64,000 nucleotides of DNA from Alviniconcha marisindica (Eukaryota; Mollusca; Gastropoda; Provannidae), in the NCBI GenBank assembly GCA_018857735.1, contig JABMCL010001056.1:1013501-1077500 (forward strand), written 5' to 3'. Below the pieces are notes generated by a model. The model was not told where the DNA came from and made no database searches. It worked only from the letters and a program-made list of their open reading frames with translations. Below, in pieces: positions 22,601 through 33,369 of this stretch. Both the position numbers and the translations under genes were made by a program. Every line of letters begins with the position of its first letter. The first letter of the stretch is position 1.

Positions 22601-24133
22601 CATACACTGTTTATGACAAACCATGGCGTGATGAACATACCGTGGCAAACAACATCTACCGCCCATCAAAGAAGCTGGACAGTGATCTCTATGGAGATGA
22701 CCTGGACACCTTGATGAAGAACAAGAGGTCAGACATGGATTTTGTTTTTCTTCTTTTTTTGAATAGGTACTGAAATAGTCATTTATACAAGCCTTATGTA
22801 CAGGGTTTCTGACTAACTGCTTTTAATGTATTAGTCTTGGTCAGAAAGTGGACATGCTTGATCTGTTGAAAGAATATGGGGAAGTGCATGTGAGTTACTT
22901 ACACGATCCTCTTCAGTCTTTTTGGATGACATCTTTTTCATTTATTGGTCTTTGACAGAAAAGGTGTAGGTGAAGGCCTTATGCAAGCACAGTTGCTCAG
23001 GAAGAAATTGAAGAACATTATAGACAAATAACCTTAAACTTCAGACCTTTCCCAGTACCCCATTCCAGTAATAACCAATACAAGAACTCCTTTTTCATCC
23101 GCACCACTGCTGACTGGAACCACCTCAGTGATGACCAGGCGAAGGCCCCCACACATGAGGACTTCAGACAAGCTGATTGCCACTCCATGCACTGCTTAAC
23201 TGTCATGTGTGCACTCCTCTCCTGTTGCATTTATACCGAAAGTTAGGTTCTGCAACGTTCAAGATTAAGAAGCTTTCTTATTCTTCTTGGACCATAGTTA
23301 TTATTATTATTGATCGCTTTTATATAGCGCTATTCTCTGCTCTCGAGCAGACTCACTGCGCTCGCATGTGATTCTACATGAGTGAATAGCTTTTTTATAG
23401 CGCGTTTAAAAAAAAAAAATCCACCGCAGTGGTGTACTTACAGCGCTGGCATGGCTGGTGCCACAAGAAACTGCTGCCATCTCGGCGCGTTCTGTGTACA
23501 CCATACAACCATGCACCATGTCACTTCATGCAAAGCCACATACGTAAGGTGTATGCATGTTTAGCTGTAACCTGCCACCTGCGCTTTTAGCAGAATGACC
23601 GGGGTCTTTTACGTGCTACTGCGGTAACACGGGGTGGAACGGATACCGAAATGAGTCAGCACAGAAAGTTGACCCTGGAGAAGAAAATTCTCCCGCCACT
23701 CCAGCAGGGATTCGACACCGCGACCTTTCGATCACGAGTCCGGCGCTCTAACCACCAAGCTATCTCCGCTCCCCATAGTGACTCCTCTCTTCCCCGAACG
23801 CTTAAATGTGTTGGAACTAATAGTAATACACTTCAGACAAATCATTCTCTTCTTCCCCTGTATTATTATTCAGATGAATGCATTTCTCTTTGGTGCAAGG
23901 CTGTCCCTGTTTTGTTGCACAGGTTTGTTCCTGACAAGGAGTTTGATGGCACAGATCGCAGTCGGCGGCGGGATGGTCCTGTGCAGTTTACACGTGACGT
24001 GGAAGAGGATCTCTTTGGTCTGGACAAGTTCTTCAAGGCTGCCAAGAAAGGTGAAAAGCGCTCTGCCGAGGAGTCGTCCAGTCGCCGTGACTATGACAGC
24101 GGGAAAAGCAGCAGCAAGAAGCGGCGTGAATGA
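13589..24133 (+). CDS. SNW1: SNW1/SKIP, spliceosome-associated SNW-domain protein (complete)
   Basis: Nuclear SNW/SKIP protein: a component of the activated spliceosome (Prp45 in yeast) and a transcriptional co-regulator (Notch and nuclear-receptor pathways, family knowledge). Twelve coding exons with GT-AG borders: 13589-13605, 15330-15402, 16201-16437, 17965-18164, 18832-18936, 19306-19375, 19641-19706, 20726-20978, 21365-21464, 22129-22252, 22570-22727 and 23923-24133. Total 1614 bases with stop, 537 residues, against 536 in human. The joined frame stays open through mixed-phase junctions, which supports each border. Landmarks are PPYGHRKGWIP, KIKYDAIARQG, AAMPVRHAEK, YTPSQQGVAFNSGAKQR, the signature ISNWKNNRGYTIPLDKRLAA, a coiled-coil charged region, and the C-terminal RFVPDKEFDG..PVQF with a basic tail ending KKRRE. 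Confidence 0.97.
13780..13880 (+). pseudogene. LINE reverse-transcriptase C-terminal remnant
   Basis: Frameshifted YRYSF then RTTIDWNNLKQEIVAR, resembling the conserved R-(x)DWN-LP end of CR1/Jockey-type non-LTR ORF2 proteins. In SNW1 intron 1. Confidence 0.55.
14400..14885 (+). pseudogene. CR1/Jockey-like LINE ORF2 3' remnant
   Basis: Decayed frames give VEKVQRHAAGWAMQDY, then EGRLAILYKFRDYL, then PEAVSTAPSLASFEFKVQKY. This is the order of the C-terminal region of CR1/Jockey-like ORF2 (LEKVQRRAAR, R-..LYKI, ..S.LFK..L). Stops and frameshifts throughout. In SNW1 intron 1. Confidence 0.75.
15330..15402 (+). CDS. SNW1: SNW1 coding exon 2
   Basis: After TTTTCAG: ILPAPTQRLFDREDEDKAYR then AQMQ, followed by GTATGT. 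It matches the LPAPTQ start of the SNW1 N-terminus. Confidence 0.92.
15403..16200. other. SNW1 intron 2
   Basis: AT-rich. Short family R3 (TTTGATGCCCATTCAACCAC) at 15768-15805. A retroelement-like tail with TAAGCACTTAAGGC ends in TATTATTAC near 16165. No exon seen. Confidence 0.55.
16201..16437 (+). CDS. SNW1: SNW1 coding exon 3
   Basis: 79 codons: VMPVSSHPAAPPYGHRKGWI ... EDFGDGGAYPEIPIAQYPLG ... GKIKYDAIARQGHGKDK. Strong SNW1 match. Confidence 0.96.
16474..17289 (-). mobile_element. THAP-domain DNA transposon fragment, copy 1
   Basis: About 816 bases bounded by inverted ends: TTAAAGGACAAGTCCAAGGT at the left and the reverse complement TTAAAGTAAAAGTCCAAGGT at the right. It sits in SNW1 intron 3. 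A second copy in the opposite orientation at 51069-51909 defines the element. The coding strand is minus. Only a THAP DNA-binding region is visible and no catalytic core, so it is non-autonomous or internally deleted. Superfamily is not settled: THAP suggests a P-element relation, but the target duplication is unclear. Confidence 0.82.
16649..17005 (-). pseudogene. THAP zinc-finger ORF of the transposon
   Basis: From a Met at 17005: MPAYCVAANCYNSQTTPGIT ... HLCSEHFSECDFANPMEYRM. The C-x4-C ... C-x2-H spacing, the MHKLPRN segment and the W of KWIKFIQ are those of the C2CH THAP domain (about residues 1-85). No transposase follows. Open in this copy; broken by stops in the copy at 51.3 kb. Confidence 0.82.
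17965..18164 (+). CDS. SNW1: SNW1 coding exon 4
   Basis: VVHSRPQDLLPKPIEDDDPE ... TRAALEKLVSGKISAAMPVR ... APAQYI plus two bases, donor GTGGGT. Its last 20 bases and the donor are repeated twice downstream. Confidence 0.96.
18145..18285 (+). repeat. 51-base tandem repeat made of SNW1 exon 4 end plus donor
   Basis: Units start at 18145, 18196 and 18247 (GCACCAGCACAGTACATCAG, GCACCTTCATAATGTGTCGG, GCACCAACATAGTATGTCGT), each followed by GTGG(G/C)TG-AGCAC. Unit 1 is the true exon end and donor; units 2 and 3 are decayed copies. Reading through the true donor hits a stop (WVKHSLA*). Confidence 0.9.
18832..18936 (+). CDS. SNW1: SNW1 coding exon 5
   Basis: RYTPSQQGVAFNSGAKQRII then RMVEVQKDPMEPPKF, split in the next lysine codon. 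Nearly identical to animal SNW1. Confidence 0.97.
19306..19375 (+). CDS. SNW1: SNW1 coding exon 6
   Basis: KTNKKIPRGPPSPPAPVMHS PNRK, the conserved proline-rich segment. Donor GTACAG. Confidence 0.96.
19641..19706 (+). CDS. SNW1: SNW1 coding exon 7 (SNW signature)
   Basis: 22 codons, VTVKEQQEWKIPPCISNWKN then NR, holding the S-N-W-K-N signature that names the family. Confidence 0.97.
19795..20350 (+). other. Unrecognised insertion with acidic ORF in SNW1 intron 7
   Basis: Denser, more codon-like sequence than the rest of the intron. A frame from 20125 reads MDVLGNGDESDEENMLGEKG ... DDDSGSDSDYAEETVGEGDE and stops at 20314. An upstream ATG at 20046 gives MAEFQSVLDLCAKM and then a stop. The acidic serine-rich composition resembles N-termini of some transposases, but no family is recognised. 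Confidence 0.35.
20726..20978 (+). CDS. SNW1: SNW1 coding exon 8
   Basis: GYTIPLDKRLAADGRGMQSV ... ENFAKLAEALYIADRKAREA then a charged helical stretch to RAGIRRAE. Donor GTCAGT. Confidence 0.97.
20979..22128. other. SNW1 introns 8 and 9
   Basis: Only introns around exon 9. Short SINE-tail piece TTATATAGCGCTATACC near 21128, and poly-G tracts at about 21528 and 21680. No other feature seen. Confidence 0.5.
21365..21464 (+). CDS. SNW1: SNW1 coding exon 9
   Basis: ERDEEAAERDELRRERAKDR QRDRNIARAAPDK plus two bases; the highly charged part ends in the conserved APDKR. Confidence 0.94.
22129..22252 (+). CDS. SNW1: SNW1 coding exon 10
   Basis: RNKLQKARERDISEKIALGL PNTGAG ... DTQFDSRLFNTSK, matching the RDISE-IALG and RLFN-SKG motifs. 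Confidence 0.96.
22570..22727 (+). CDS. SNW1: SNW1 coding exon 11
   Basis: GMDSGFGDDEAYTVYDKPWR ... IYRPSKKLDSDLYGDDLDTL MKNKR. Donor GTCAGA, with R completed by exon 12. Confidence 0.95.
23030..23190 (+). pseudogene. LINE ORF2 C-terminal remnant
   Basis: Plus frame QYKNSFFIRTTADWNHLSDD then QAKAPTHEDFRQAD, the NSFF-RT--DWN-L end of CR1/Jockey-type ORF2. In SNW1 intron 11. Confidence 0.72.
23288..23776 (-). mobile_element. tRNA-derived SINE, full-length-like
   Basis: Minus orientation. Head at 23776-23695 reads GGAGCGGAGATAGCTTGGTG then GTTAGAGCG, with an A-box-like TAGCTTGGTGG and B box GGTGTCGAATCCC. The body holds ACGTAAAAGACCCCGGTCAT. The 3' end GAGAGCAGAGAATAGCGCTA then TATAAAAGC runs into a (TAA)-rich tail. 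A second copy of the body and tail is at 55620-55946. Confidence 0.85.
23923..24133 (+). CDS. SNW1: SNW1 last coding exon
   Basis: FVPDKEFDGTDRSRRRDGPV QFTRDVEEDLFGLDKFFKAA, then a serine- and lysine-rich tail ending SSSKKRRE and TGA. The basic end is a likely nuclear localisation signal. Confidence 0.96.
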
Positions 24134-24164
24134 TCGTTGGGGTGGCTGATCCACATTCTAGTTG

Positions 24165-24660
24165 AGTGTTGCTTACGCAGCAAGCTGCTGAAAGTGATGA
24201 TGGGACTGTAGATAACATGGTCCCTTTCAACATGAGTCACTGGTGGATGGTGGAACCACATGTTGGGTACACTACTTGAGATGCTGAAAGTGAGGATGGG
24301 AATATTGGTATCATGATTCCTTTGACTTTGAGCATGAGTCAAGGTTGGAATGATGACATCACATTTCAGTTACGTTGCTCATGTAACGGGATGCTAAAAA
24401 TGATGAAGGGAGTATTGATACGACTCCTCTGATCATGAATCAGTGTTGGGATGATAGCAGCAAATGTTAGTGTGTTGCTCATGCAACAGGATGCTGAAGA
24501 TGATGAAAGGAATGTTAATATCATGGTTCCTTTGACAAGCATGAAGCAGTGTAGACTGTTGTTGGGGTACTGGAGTCGCAGGTTAATCAAGTGCTTGTGC
24601 TACAAGATGCAGAAAGCAGGAAATGGGAAGATGAGAATTCCATGCACTATGCTGAAAATA
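24165..24660 (+). repeat. Diverged tandem repeat of about 100 bases
   Basis: About five units sharing GATGCTGAAA-TGATGA-GGGA, then TATCATGGTTCCTTTGA, then CATGA-TCA-TGTTGG. It begins some 30 bases after the SNW1 stop codon. Confidence 0.75.
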
Positions 24661-26054
24661 TGGGATAATTAAAAGAATGAGTCATGTTTCAGTTGGCAGT
24701 GTTCATACTGAAACGGGATGCCTGGATGGTTGTTTTTTAATGCGCAGTCAGTTGTGACAGTTTTATCAGGGATACCTAGCATAGTTTTGGCTGTGGGTAT
24801 GTATACTAAATATTGAATGTTGTTGACTAAGAATGTCCATTGCACAGTGACTGTCCCTAGGATAGCGGGGAACATAGGTCATTATTGATACTGATTATTG
24901 ATCAGTGTTTTTAAAAATCAGCTGTGGTGATACACAACACAAGGATTTCTCTGGCAAGAACTTGCAGCTAGACTTGACTGGAAAAGCACTGACGATCTGA
25001 ACATCGCCACATTGGCCTTGTCCATAATTTACAGTATAATACAACGATGCAATGCTTTATTAATCCTTAAAAAGGAAATTTTGTCCTGATCTAGAAATTT
25101 ATACTCCCATTTCAAACGCAGTTCTGAGAATAAACGGTTTTGAGACCAAGCTGTTTGAATAGGTCCCAGATCCAGTAGCTTGGACACTTCCAACCTGCAG
25201 AGCTTGGTGAGTGGCACTGGACATTTTTCATGATGGGGTGACTGTCGGCAAGTTGTGGGCACTCTTGTCCTCTTGCGATGGAACTGCATGCTGTGATAAA
25301 GACTCCAGGTCCCCCCCCCCCCCCCCCCCTCCTCCACACACACACCTCCATCCCCTAGAAAAAGAAAAGAAAAAAAAAGGCACAAAAAACCACAGAGATG
25401 CACACATTTCTGCCTGTAATTCCCAGGCCTCTAGTGGAATTGAACAAATGAACAGAAGGATGAAAATTGTACTTTTAAAGCAATGTTTGACCCTGCAAGG
25501 GGAAAAGGTGGTCTTGAAATAAGCAGTTTTACTGCAAGCATTTAAGGGTTGAGTTTTAGTTTTGATGTAACCAGACATGCAACACTTGCCAACAAGTTTC
25601 TCCCAAAGCCTGAGAAAAATGTAAAAATAAATAAATGAAAAACAAAGTGACACTGTTGGTCTGTCGTAGACTGTGTAGGAGGAGGGTTGCTCAAGGCATG
25701 GTGAGCTGCGTGTGAGCCTGACTCGAGCTTTGTCAGTAGCAAAGCAAGTTTCAAGTAATTTCTTTTGCTAGAATTGCCAGGCCTTTTGTTGTACCACAGG
25801 CTGTGGCTTTGCCACACATAAAACTTGAGGGACAGAAAGATGCATATCTGGTTTGTTTTAAAAGCTGAACAATCACTGTCTTTGAGCCTTCTTCTGTACT
25901 CTTTGCCTGGTTGACCTTCTGCAACTCAAGGCTAGTGTGTGTGACTGTGTGTATGAGAAAGAGAGAGAGGTGTTTTTCTGAAATGTGCTGCCGTACAAAA
26001 GGGAGGATGAATGGGCATGCAGCCTATGATTTCTGTGTGTTGCTGTTAAAAAAA

Positions 26055-26345
26055 AAAGTGGAACAAGGATGACTGCTAGCATTCTAGTGCAAGATCCGAA
26101 CACATAAAAAGTAAAAAAAATAATGCTTATTTAATATGACAAAACACAACCTGCAAATTTTTGGGGTATGCCCCTTTTTCAAGCAAGAAATGACAGTTTA
26201 AATGGTGAAAAATGAAATGTATACAACTTTTCTGCTTTTGGTTGTGGTGTCCAGTGTTTGGAAGAATGTTGAAGAAAATTTGCACATTGTGTTTTGTCAT
26301 ATTAAATAAGTGTTCTTTTTAACCTTTTATATGCTTGGATTTTGT
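26055..26345. repeat. R1 family, head-to-head pair
   Basis: A reversed R1 piece (GCCCCTTTTTCAAGCAAG, then AGTTTAAATGGTGAAAAATG) is followed by a forward piece (AATTTGCACATTGTGTTTTG ... AACCTTTTATATGCTTGGAT). Confidence 0.7.
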
Positions 26346-26647
26346 GCGTTACTGTGTTCAGGGTCTTGTACAGCTCTGTGTGAAAAATGGTAATAGCATC
26401 TGGTTTTGTCTGTAGTGTTTTCTTGGAATTTCTGCTGTCTTCAGATCTTGGAATCCCACACTTAAGCAATGATCTTAAAACTGTGCCACAACGTGAAAAA
26501 TTGTGTGCCAGAATTTCTGCTATTCTCCATGTCAGTCACACTATTTTTGAAATGATATTAATGTTTGTGGTAAAGTGAATTCATCTGCGCAGAATTTACT
26601 GTGCTGAATAGTCTAAAAAAAATAGAAAAAAGTATTTGGGTGTTTTC

Positions 26648-26653
26648 AATAAA
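26648..26653 (+). terminator. Possible proximal SNW1 poly(A) signal AATAAA
   Basis: Hexamer in AT-rich sequence downstream of SNW1. Use cannot be judged without transcripts. Confidence 0.3.
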
Positions 26654-27016
26654 TAATCAGTGTCTGTATTAGAAATGTTTAGGTTTGTGAATATGAACAT
26701 TTATGGTATGTACTATAAATAGTATAATGTAGATACACTGTCATATTTTTTACTAAAACCTGAATGCGTATCAATATTTTGATGCCGAAAAGCTTGCATG
26801 ATCTTAAAATTATGATGAGATTGTTGGAGCTGCAATCTTCAGGTTTAGTTTTTTAGTATGGCATTCTAAGGTTATCTTTTGACAGAACAAATTCCAAGAT
26901 TGTGCAGAACATGTATATGTATATACCTTTATGAATGATGTTTTATTTGTCTAATTATGATGTTTAACTGTGGGATGCTGTCCACTTCACAAGTGTTTTG
27001 TTCCCTGTATGTTGTG

Positions 27017-27022
27017 AATAAA
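27017..27022 (+). terminator. Likely distal SNW1 poly(A) signal AATAAA
   Basis: AATAAACTGAGTGTCGCAG, followed by T-rich and TTTTTGTT downstream sequence. Beyond it the sequence shows only repeats. Confidence 0.45.
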
Positions 27023-27044
27023 CTGAGTGTCGCAGTTGGATGGC

Positions 27045-30000
27045 TTCATTCTTGTACGTTTTTGTTATGGTTGACCGCATGTTCTGTTCCATTTTCACAG
27101 CACAGTGAAGATTCAAAACGGTTATGAAAACTACGCATTCATTTTTTAATGAATATCTGACAGAAGTTTTGAAAAAAATGTTTTTTTAAAGTGAATTTAT
27201 AAGCAAATTTTCTTTGGTTTTTATATATATCACTCTTGTGGTCAGTAATGTGTTACATGGGTGTGCTCACACTTATCAGGTTGGTTATGTATAAAATGTG
27301 AAATCTTGGTTGTCATTACTCAAAAGCGTGTTGGAACAACCTTACAAAAGACCACCTCTGTGAGAGATCATCATTCCTTTTTTCTAAGACCATGCTGTTA
27401 ACTTTGTTCACATTCAGATTAATACGAGTAACAAACCCATGACCCAAAAATGTATGTCCCTTGTCCCATATTCAGGACACATTTTTTCTTTTTTCTTTCT
27501 GCTGGCATGAACCTATGAAGAGGGATGACCTTTATACATAGAGGTCCCCCCTGTTGCTTTTTGAAGAAGGCTGCCATTTGCAAGAAATGGAACGCTTTTT
27601 GCATCAGGGTATCCTAATGTGAGGCATAAATGGGCCAATGTAAAGCCGCCTCTCTTGCTTTTCTGGGTGACCTGTCCACAGTGGCACCACTACAAAATGA
27701 GGACTTGGTTAATATCCTGACTTCAGCTGCAAATTGATGAATGCAAATGGACTGCAGTACCTTCCCTTCTGTTAAAGAGATGCAGTGGAATCCATGCATG
27801 ATATGAAACTCAACCGTGAAAATTTGGATGAAGACGACTAAAAAAATCCACCTTTTCCTTGTCTGTGTTTGAATTTTTAACGTTAAGACAAACTAACGCT
27901 AGCAAGTCATTCTGATGTCACCAGGTGTTTTGTTCCAAAAGTTACATTGTTATTACGTGTAAAACAACAACAAAAAACAACTGCAGAATAGTACAATAGT
28001 AACTAAGTAAAGTAAGCAGCAGCAGCAGCACCACCACCACACACACACACACAAATACGCTCCATTCCAGACATACAAAGTTGCATACATTTAATGCTCA
28101 ATTATGGAAGATGAGTATCGGTAATAGGTAAAAGGCCAGCAACTCATTCCCCAGCTGACTGGAACAGCAGCAAGACGACATTTAATTCCGTAAACCAGTT
28201 TTTAACACGGACTGATGACTTGGTTTTGTGCTGGATAATGACTAGAGAGCAGTCCATCCTAATAATTTGTGACATGATGGAAGTTTTAGTTGTAGCTGCA
28301 TGCTTTCCAAAAGCTTCTGTAATTTTCGTTTTGGTTATTTTCTTTTAAATCCCCATTGAAAAATGCTGATGTACAAAAGAGTTTTAGGTTGGTTATTGGT
28401 TCCTAACGCCCTGTGTACCGCATAGGTCATACTGGGGCTTTGTGAAGGTTTAGGGATTTTTTTTCTCTCTGAAATTTCATATTGTTGTTGCAGGTTTAAT
28501 AATAATCTCGTCAACTGCAACCCAAACTAACTAGCCACCTCAAAACCTGTTTTGTTCAACGGAAGAGCTCAATATAATTCAGAACCTTGTTTTAATATGC
28601 TCCCTTGATTTGATGCAAGTCATCTAGTCCAAGTTTTGCGGACAGTGAGACAGGCGGAACACTGTCAAGTGTCCTAGCTCACCCGTGTTGCACACACCAC
28701 CTGAAAGTAGCATGTTAATGTTGCCCACAGAAGAAGACCAAAGCAGGTGCTGTAAGGCCAGCTATGACCTTTCTACACTTGAGTCCTGCTAAACATCACT
28801 AATAAAGGCAGGATTCTTTTTTTTTTTTAATGCTGCAGGCAGGTTGTAGAAACTGAAACAGTTTTTTTTTTTTTAAACAACCAGACAACTATATCTTGCT
28901 GCGCATCCAGAAAGCGTATTTGTACTTAGCGGCCATTCAAATAATATTATTAAGTAATTCCGCAGTGTTCATTCAAACATGTACATGAAGTACCCCCAGT
29001 CAGTGCTATCACATGTCTACTGCTACACTATAAACATTACCATAAGTTTCATGTATTACATCAATTAATCTTTTGTTGCGATGGTAACATAATCAGAATG
29101 TTACTAAATAAAGAGAACCAACATGGGTCATGTACATAAGGTCTGGATTAATTAATTTCACCTCATTATCATTGCTAAACTGCTATTCCTGAACAATGGA
29201 ACACAATATGGCCTTGATTACAACCCTTGTCTTATACTGACAGGTTTGGTTACCTCCCTTATTTAACAGCATTGTGACATCTCTACAAGAAACACAACAA
29301 AACATCAACTGTTCAGTGCAAGCTTTATGATTAACCTAATAAACAAAAGAGGGAGGCAAACAAACATGTCGAAATTAAACACTGGTAAGGATTAGACCTC
29401 TGTACCCAGACCAGTACATGTATCTGAGTGACAGCAGTGGAACCAAACGTAAAACAATTGACTGCACCTGGCACTAGCAGTAGTGCAATCAAAGCACCTT
29501 CTTGAAGAAAGCCTTATGTTTATAACAAGCAATCAAAATGGTCTCGCCTCTGAACCAGCTGGGTGTGGCCCTGAACCTGTCGCACAGCTGAGCACCTGAT
29601 CAAAGACCACGCATGAAGTCGTGATGCTAGTAATTGGATTTTAACGTCCTGCCAACCGCATGGGGTCACCTCAGGTACATACCACCTACTAACTACCATC
29701 TCCTAGCTGCTCAACAAGAGCCACAGAAAAAAGCCTCTTAACAAAAAATGGGGAAAAAGTACAGAAAATGGACCATTAGCAGCAAAATGACAAGACAGAA
29801 AGAGCAAGAGGAATAGGCAGAAAACCAGAGGAGATAGGAAAGAGAAATTCAAACGACAGCCCTGAGATTCAAGACGGGGAGGGAACATATGCATCCCCGG
29901 ACTCCTTTTGGGGGTAAAGTCACAAAAGAGAGGTTTAAAAACACCTTGGAATTATAGCTCTGGCCCTACCATGAACCAGCTTAACACCTGATCTTTAGCT

Positions 30001-30220
30001 CCGCACAGCAGTTGAGACAGCAATTGCGTAGTACACTAGTTATGCAAAGGCGAGGGGACATTGCCTTAACATTTTTGTCGTTCTGGCAGCAGTCCATGGC
30101 ATCCTCAGTCTTCTGGATTGGGGTGCGTGGTCTAGCCTTTACTGCCCCCCCCCCCGTCCCCATCCCTAATAAGCAACCTAACTTCTGTGGACATTTAGCA
30201 AAATGTTTACTTACTTACTT
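27045..30220. other. Intergenic, no gene seen
   Basis: AT-rich spacer. Short R3 pieces (GGTTATTGGTTCCTAACGCC at 28390; TTGGATTTTAACGTCCTGCC at 29635), a CAG/CAC run at 28017-28040, T tracts near 28818 and 28860, and a C tract at 30147-30156. Confidence 0.55.
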
Positions 30221-30227
30221 ACACATG

Positions 30228-30308
30228 ATCAGTGAGCCGGTTTGGCTTACCGGTAAGGCATTAGGGTGGTAAGCAGAGGGACCTCAGTTTGAATCCACTT
30301 TGGCTCTC
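30228..30308 (+). mobile_element. tRNA-derived SINE head
   Basis: GTGAGCCGGTTTGGCTTACC, then GGTAAGGC with A-box-like TGGCTTACCGG, and B-box-like AGTTTGAATCC about 45 bases later. The 3' body is not matched elsewhere in the window. Not a functional tRNA: the stem pairing is poor. Confidence 0.6.
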
Positions 30309-31515
30309 TCTTTAAATGTGGTCTGTTGACACTATTTGGTCACCTTGCCCCTCACAATTAATGAAACATTAAAATGGCTCTTAATGCATGAGTCATTCTG
30401 GTGGTGACAGTGTAGTATATAATCTACCTCTCCTCCCCCCCCCCCCCCCCCCCCACCACTTCCCTAATAAGCCTTATGGTTTCTGTGGACATTATGCACC
30501 ATGTTTACTTACATCTGACCAAAGACCACTCCTAAAGTCATGAAAGAGCAGTCTTAAACTGAGAGGTGGTCTTTTGTGAGGAGTCCAGAATTACAGTTTT
30601 ATTTCCCATGATTCCCTGAGGAATCTGATAACATGAGACAGTTGCGTGCAAGATCACTTTTGCTGCACGGTTTGTCACACGCGGACCTGCTGGTGCTCAT
30701 GTGTTGATGGCTTTGTTTTTGGCTGAGCTGTCTAGACTTTTGTCCTTTTCTGTGAATTTCTTGGATCATGGACCATTCCTTTCTCGTCATTCCTACATTT
30801 TCTAGGCAAGGGAAAACCATCCATAATTATAGTCATTCACATATGGACAGAAATTGACTGGTTAGAGGTCGGGGTGGGGGTGGGGGGTGGGTTGTTACTC
30901 AGTGGTTCATTGTGCCAGGCAATGGCACAGTATGGTGAAATACCAGTCTGCAAAAAAAAAAGGTTATAAAATATACACATCCAAAGCATACATTGCAAAG
31001 AATGGTGGTGAAGTAAAAAAAAATCAAAAAAAATCAGACAAACAATGGCCATGTAATACAGGTAGCTAGATAAACAACTAAAATGGGAAGCCTCTCTGGT
31101 CTAATCTTACAGCAGCCAAGGCAGCTTTTGGTCAAGTCATTATTTAACAAAACGCAAGTCCAGTAACAGGATGGTGAACAGAAACATTTTGACACAAGCT
31201 AAATTTTGTGATATATATATACGTACATGTACGAATCTCATTCAAAAATCTGTATTTGGGAACTGAGTACTCTTTCACTGATAGTGCACTTTTTGTGAGA
31301 ATGAAGTGAAAAAAGACGAAGAAGAAAACTTCAGCTTCAGATTACACCCACAACTGACTATAAACAAAAACTTGCAATGATCAGCAAGTTCATTCCTCTA
31401 TGAATACCCTCATCACTAAGCTGAAATGACAAAGATTCTCACCAATCTAATTTTTTTTATAATGTTAACTGAGAATGGCAAAAACTGACATTTTATTTAG
31501 GAGCAGCCAGTGTAA

Positions 31516-31690
31516 CAGGTTTTAACATACAGGCTGAACATGATTCGCTATGCACCTGACCAATCTACTTATCCAGGTTTTAACATGCTGGCTGAACATG
31601 ATTTGCTATGCACCTGACCAACCCACTTATCCAGGTTTTAACATACAGGCTGAACATGACTTGCTATGCACCTGACCAATCCACTTATCA
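31516..31690. repeat. 58-base tandem repeat, three copies
   Basis: CAGGTTTTAACATACAGGCT, then GAACATGATTCGCTATGCAC, starting at 31516, 31574 and 31632. A weak R3 piece (GTGGATTTTAATGTCACGAC) follows at 31718 and again at 31885. Confidence 0.93.
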
Positions 31691-31699
31691 TTTCAGACA

Positions 31700-33295
31700 G
31701 CGAGAGTTGGAGTAAGTGGATTTTAATGTCACGACAACCACACATGGTTATCTCAGAGACAGACAGGGAGAGGCAGATCTATGCAAGTCAAAAACTATCA
31801 TGCTCAGGATAGTAACCGCGTGTCTATTTTTAGCTGACAGCTTTACTTGTACTAACTACCAAGGGGGGTGGATAAGACAGTTCTGGATTTTAATGTCCAG
31901 TCAACTGCATATAGTTACCACAGGATCAATACAGTGCTATAATATTGAGAAGAACCCACAATTTGACAATCATACTACAAAGCAAAGAGAGCATTTATAA
32001 GCAAACAACCCTCACATCATGGTGTGTTTTTTTTGATGGCAACATAAAAATGTATGTTCAGTAACTGTACAAATGGAAGAAAACACAAGCATACAACTAA
32101 AGCCAGAAATGCATTGTCTATGTTCAATGTGCACTGTCTGCATTAAATATACATGTATACTAAACAGAGAGAGCAAAAGAAAACTGTTCTTGTAAAGCAT
32201 TCCGTTTTTATCAGTCAGAACTGCTTCTTGTAAAGCATTAACTTATTACATTTTTATCAATCATATCACAAAACAATCGCCACAATATAATCATTAAAAA
32301 CAAACAAAAAAACATTCTTTTACTTTGTACAGTTGCATTCATGCAGCAGATTCCCGCTCTATTAATCAAGCAAATTATACATTTACTCAGTTCACTGCCA
32401 TCTCTAGTTTTACACCTGTCCACATTTGTCCAAAGTGTTACCTTCATAGTTCATTCATAAAATATTTTACACCATCCTTCTATGAAAGCATGGGAACGGG
32501 AATCCGAAAGAGTAACAAAAAAAAGTCAAAGAACTGAGTCCACTTAAACTTTTGGAATATAAGGTGGGAGAAATGCAATGAAGGGATCTGTTCTTAGCTG
32601 TCACTATGCAGTCATGAAAGAAAACATGGTCTCAACCTCAAGACTGACACAGTGGAGGTGGATGCAGACATCCATCACAGGATTGCCTCAAGAGGTGACA
32701 CTCAGACTACACATGCCACCATCCTCACCGATTCAAGAAGCTTGCTACAAAAAAAGTGGAATGGGAAGCCCAGGCTGGCACGTGTGAATGTTCCAACATC
32801 CACCTTTCTCAAGCATCCGTTAAGTGGATGAAGCTTGGAATGTGATCCAAGCCTCCTCAGTAGGCCCACAAATTTGGGTAGAACATGGACTGGACCAAAT
32901 AATTTTAGGAAAAAAAGAAAAAGAAAAAAAAGAAAAAAAATCCTTCTGCACAGCAGTGTGTCCGTGACCCACCAAAGATGGTAGACATGCAGTCCTTCCC
33001 TATTCTGACGACCCCAGAAAACACACTCCAAAAAACAAACAAAAACAACCCCTCATGGCAACTAGTGATGTGAATCAACACATATTATGTACATTTCCTT
33101 TGGGGAGACAAATGAACAGTGAACAGACCACTGCTACTATCAATCATGAACAGTGTAAACTCTTGAGTACCTGACCACAAAACTGGTTGTGGCTGTTGTT
33201 TCTTGCATGCATGGCTGCCCACTGGTGACAATGACCAGTCTCTCTATTGTGTGCTCATCCATCCACATACATATGTACAATTTTAAAGACCCAGC
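31700..33295. other. Intergenic or distal 3' UTR, no gene seen
   Basis: No convincing exon in either strand. Poly-A-rich interruptions near 32910-32940. It could belong to a very long 3' UTR of the minus-strand gene ending at 35113, but nothing proves that. Confidence 0.4.
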
Positions 33296-33369
33296 TTGGA
33301 TGATTCTATGAAAACTGTGCTCAGACGACTAACCCCTAGGAAACTGCCCCACTATGAAAATTGCCAGCT

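Larger units (their letters stand above)
24134..27040 (+). other. SNW1: Probable SNW1 3' UTR
   Basis: No ORF of note and no acceptor-bounded exon seen after the stop. AATAAA at 27017-27022, followed by a T/G-rich stretch, is the likeliest distal poly(A) site; another AATAAA is at 26648. Holds a 100-base tandem repeat, a C tract at 25312-25329 and R1-like copies at 26055-26345. Extent is inferred. Confidence 0.5.

Noticed and set aside
23651..24133. Plus-strand frame beginning upstream of the last SNW1 exon
   Set aside because: The part before 23923 is antisense SINE and intron; the true exon starts after the acceptor at 23922.
30228..30308. Functional tRNA gene
   Set aside because: A- and B-box-like words are present but acceptor and anticodon stems do not pair; called a SINE head instead.
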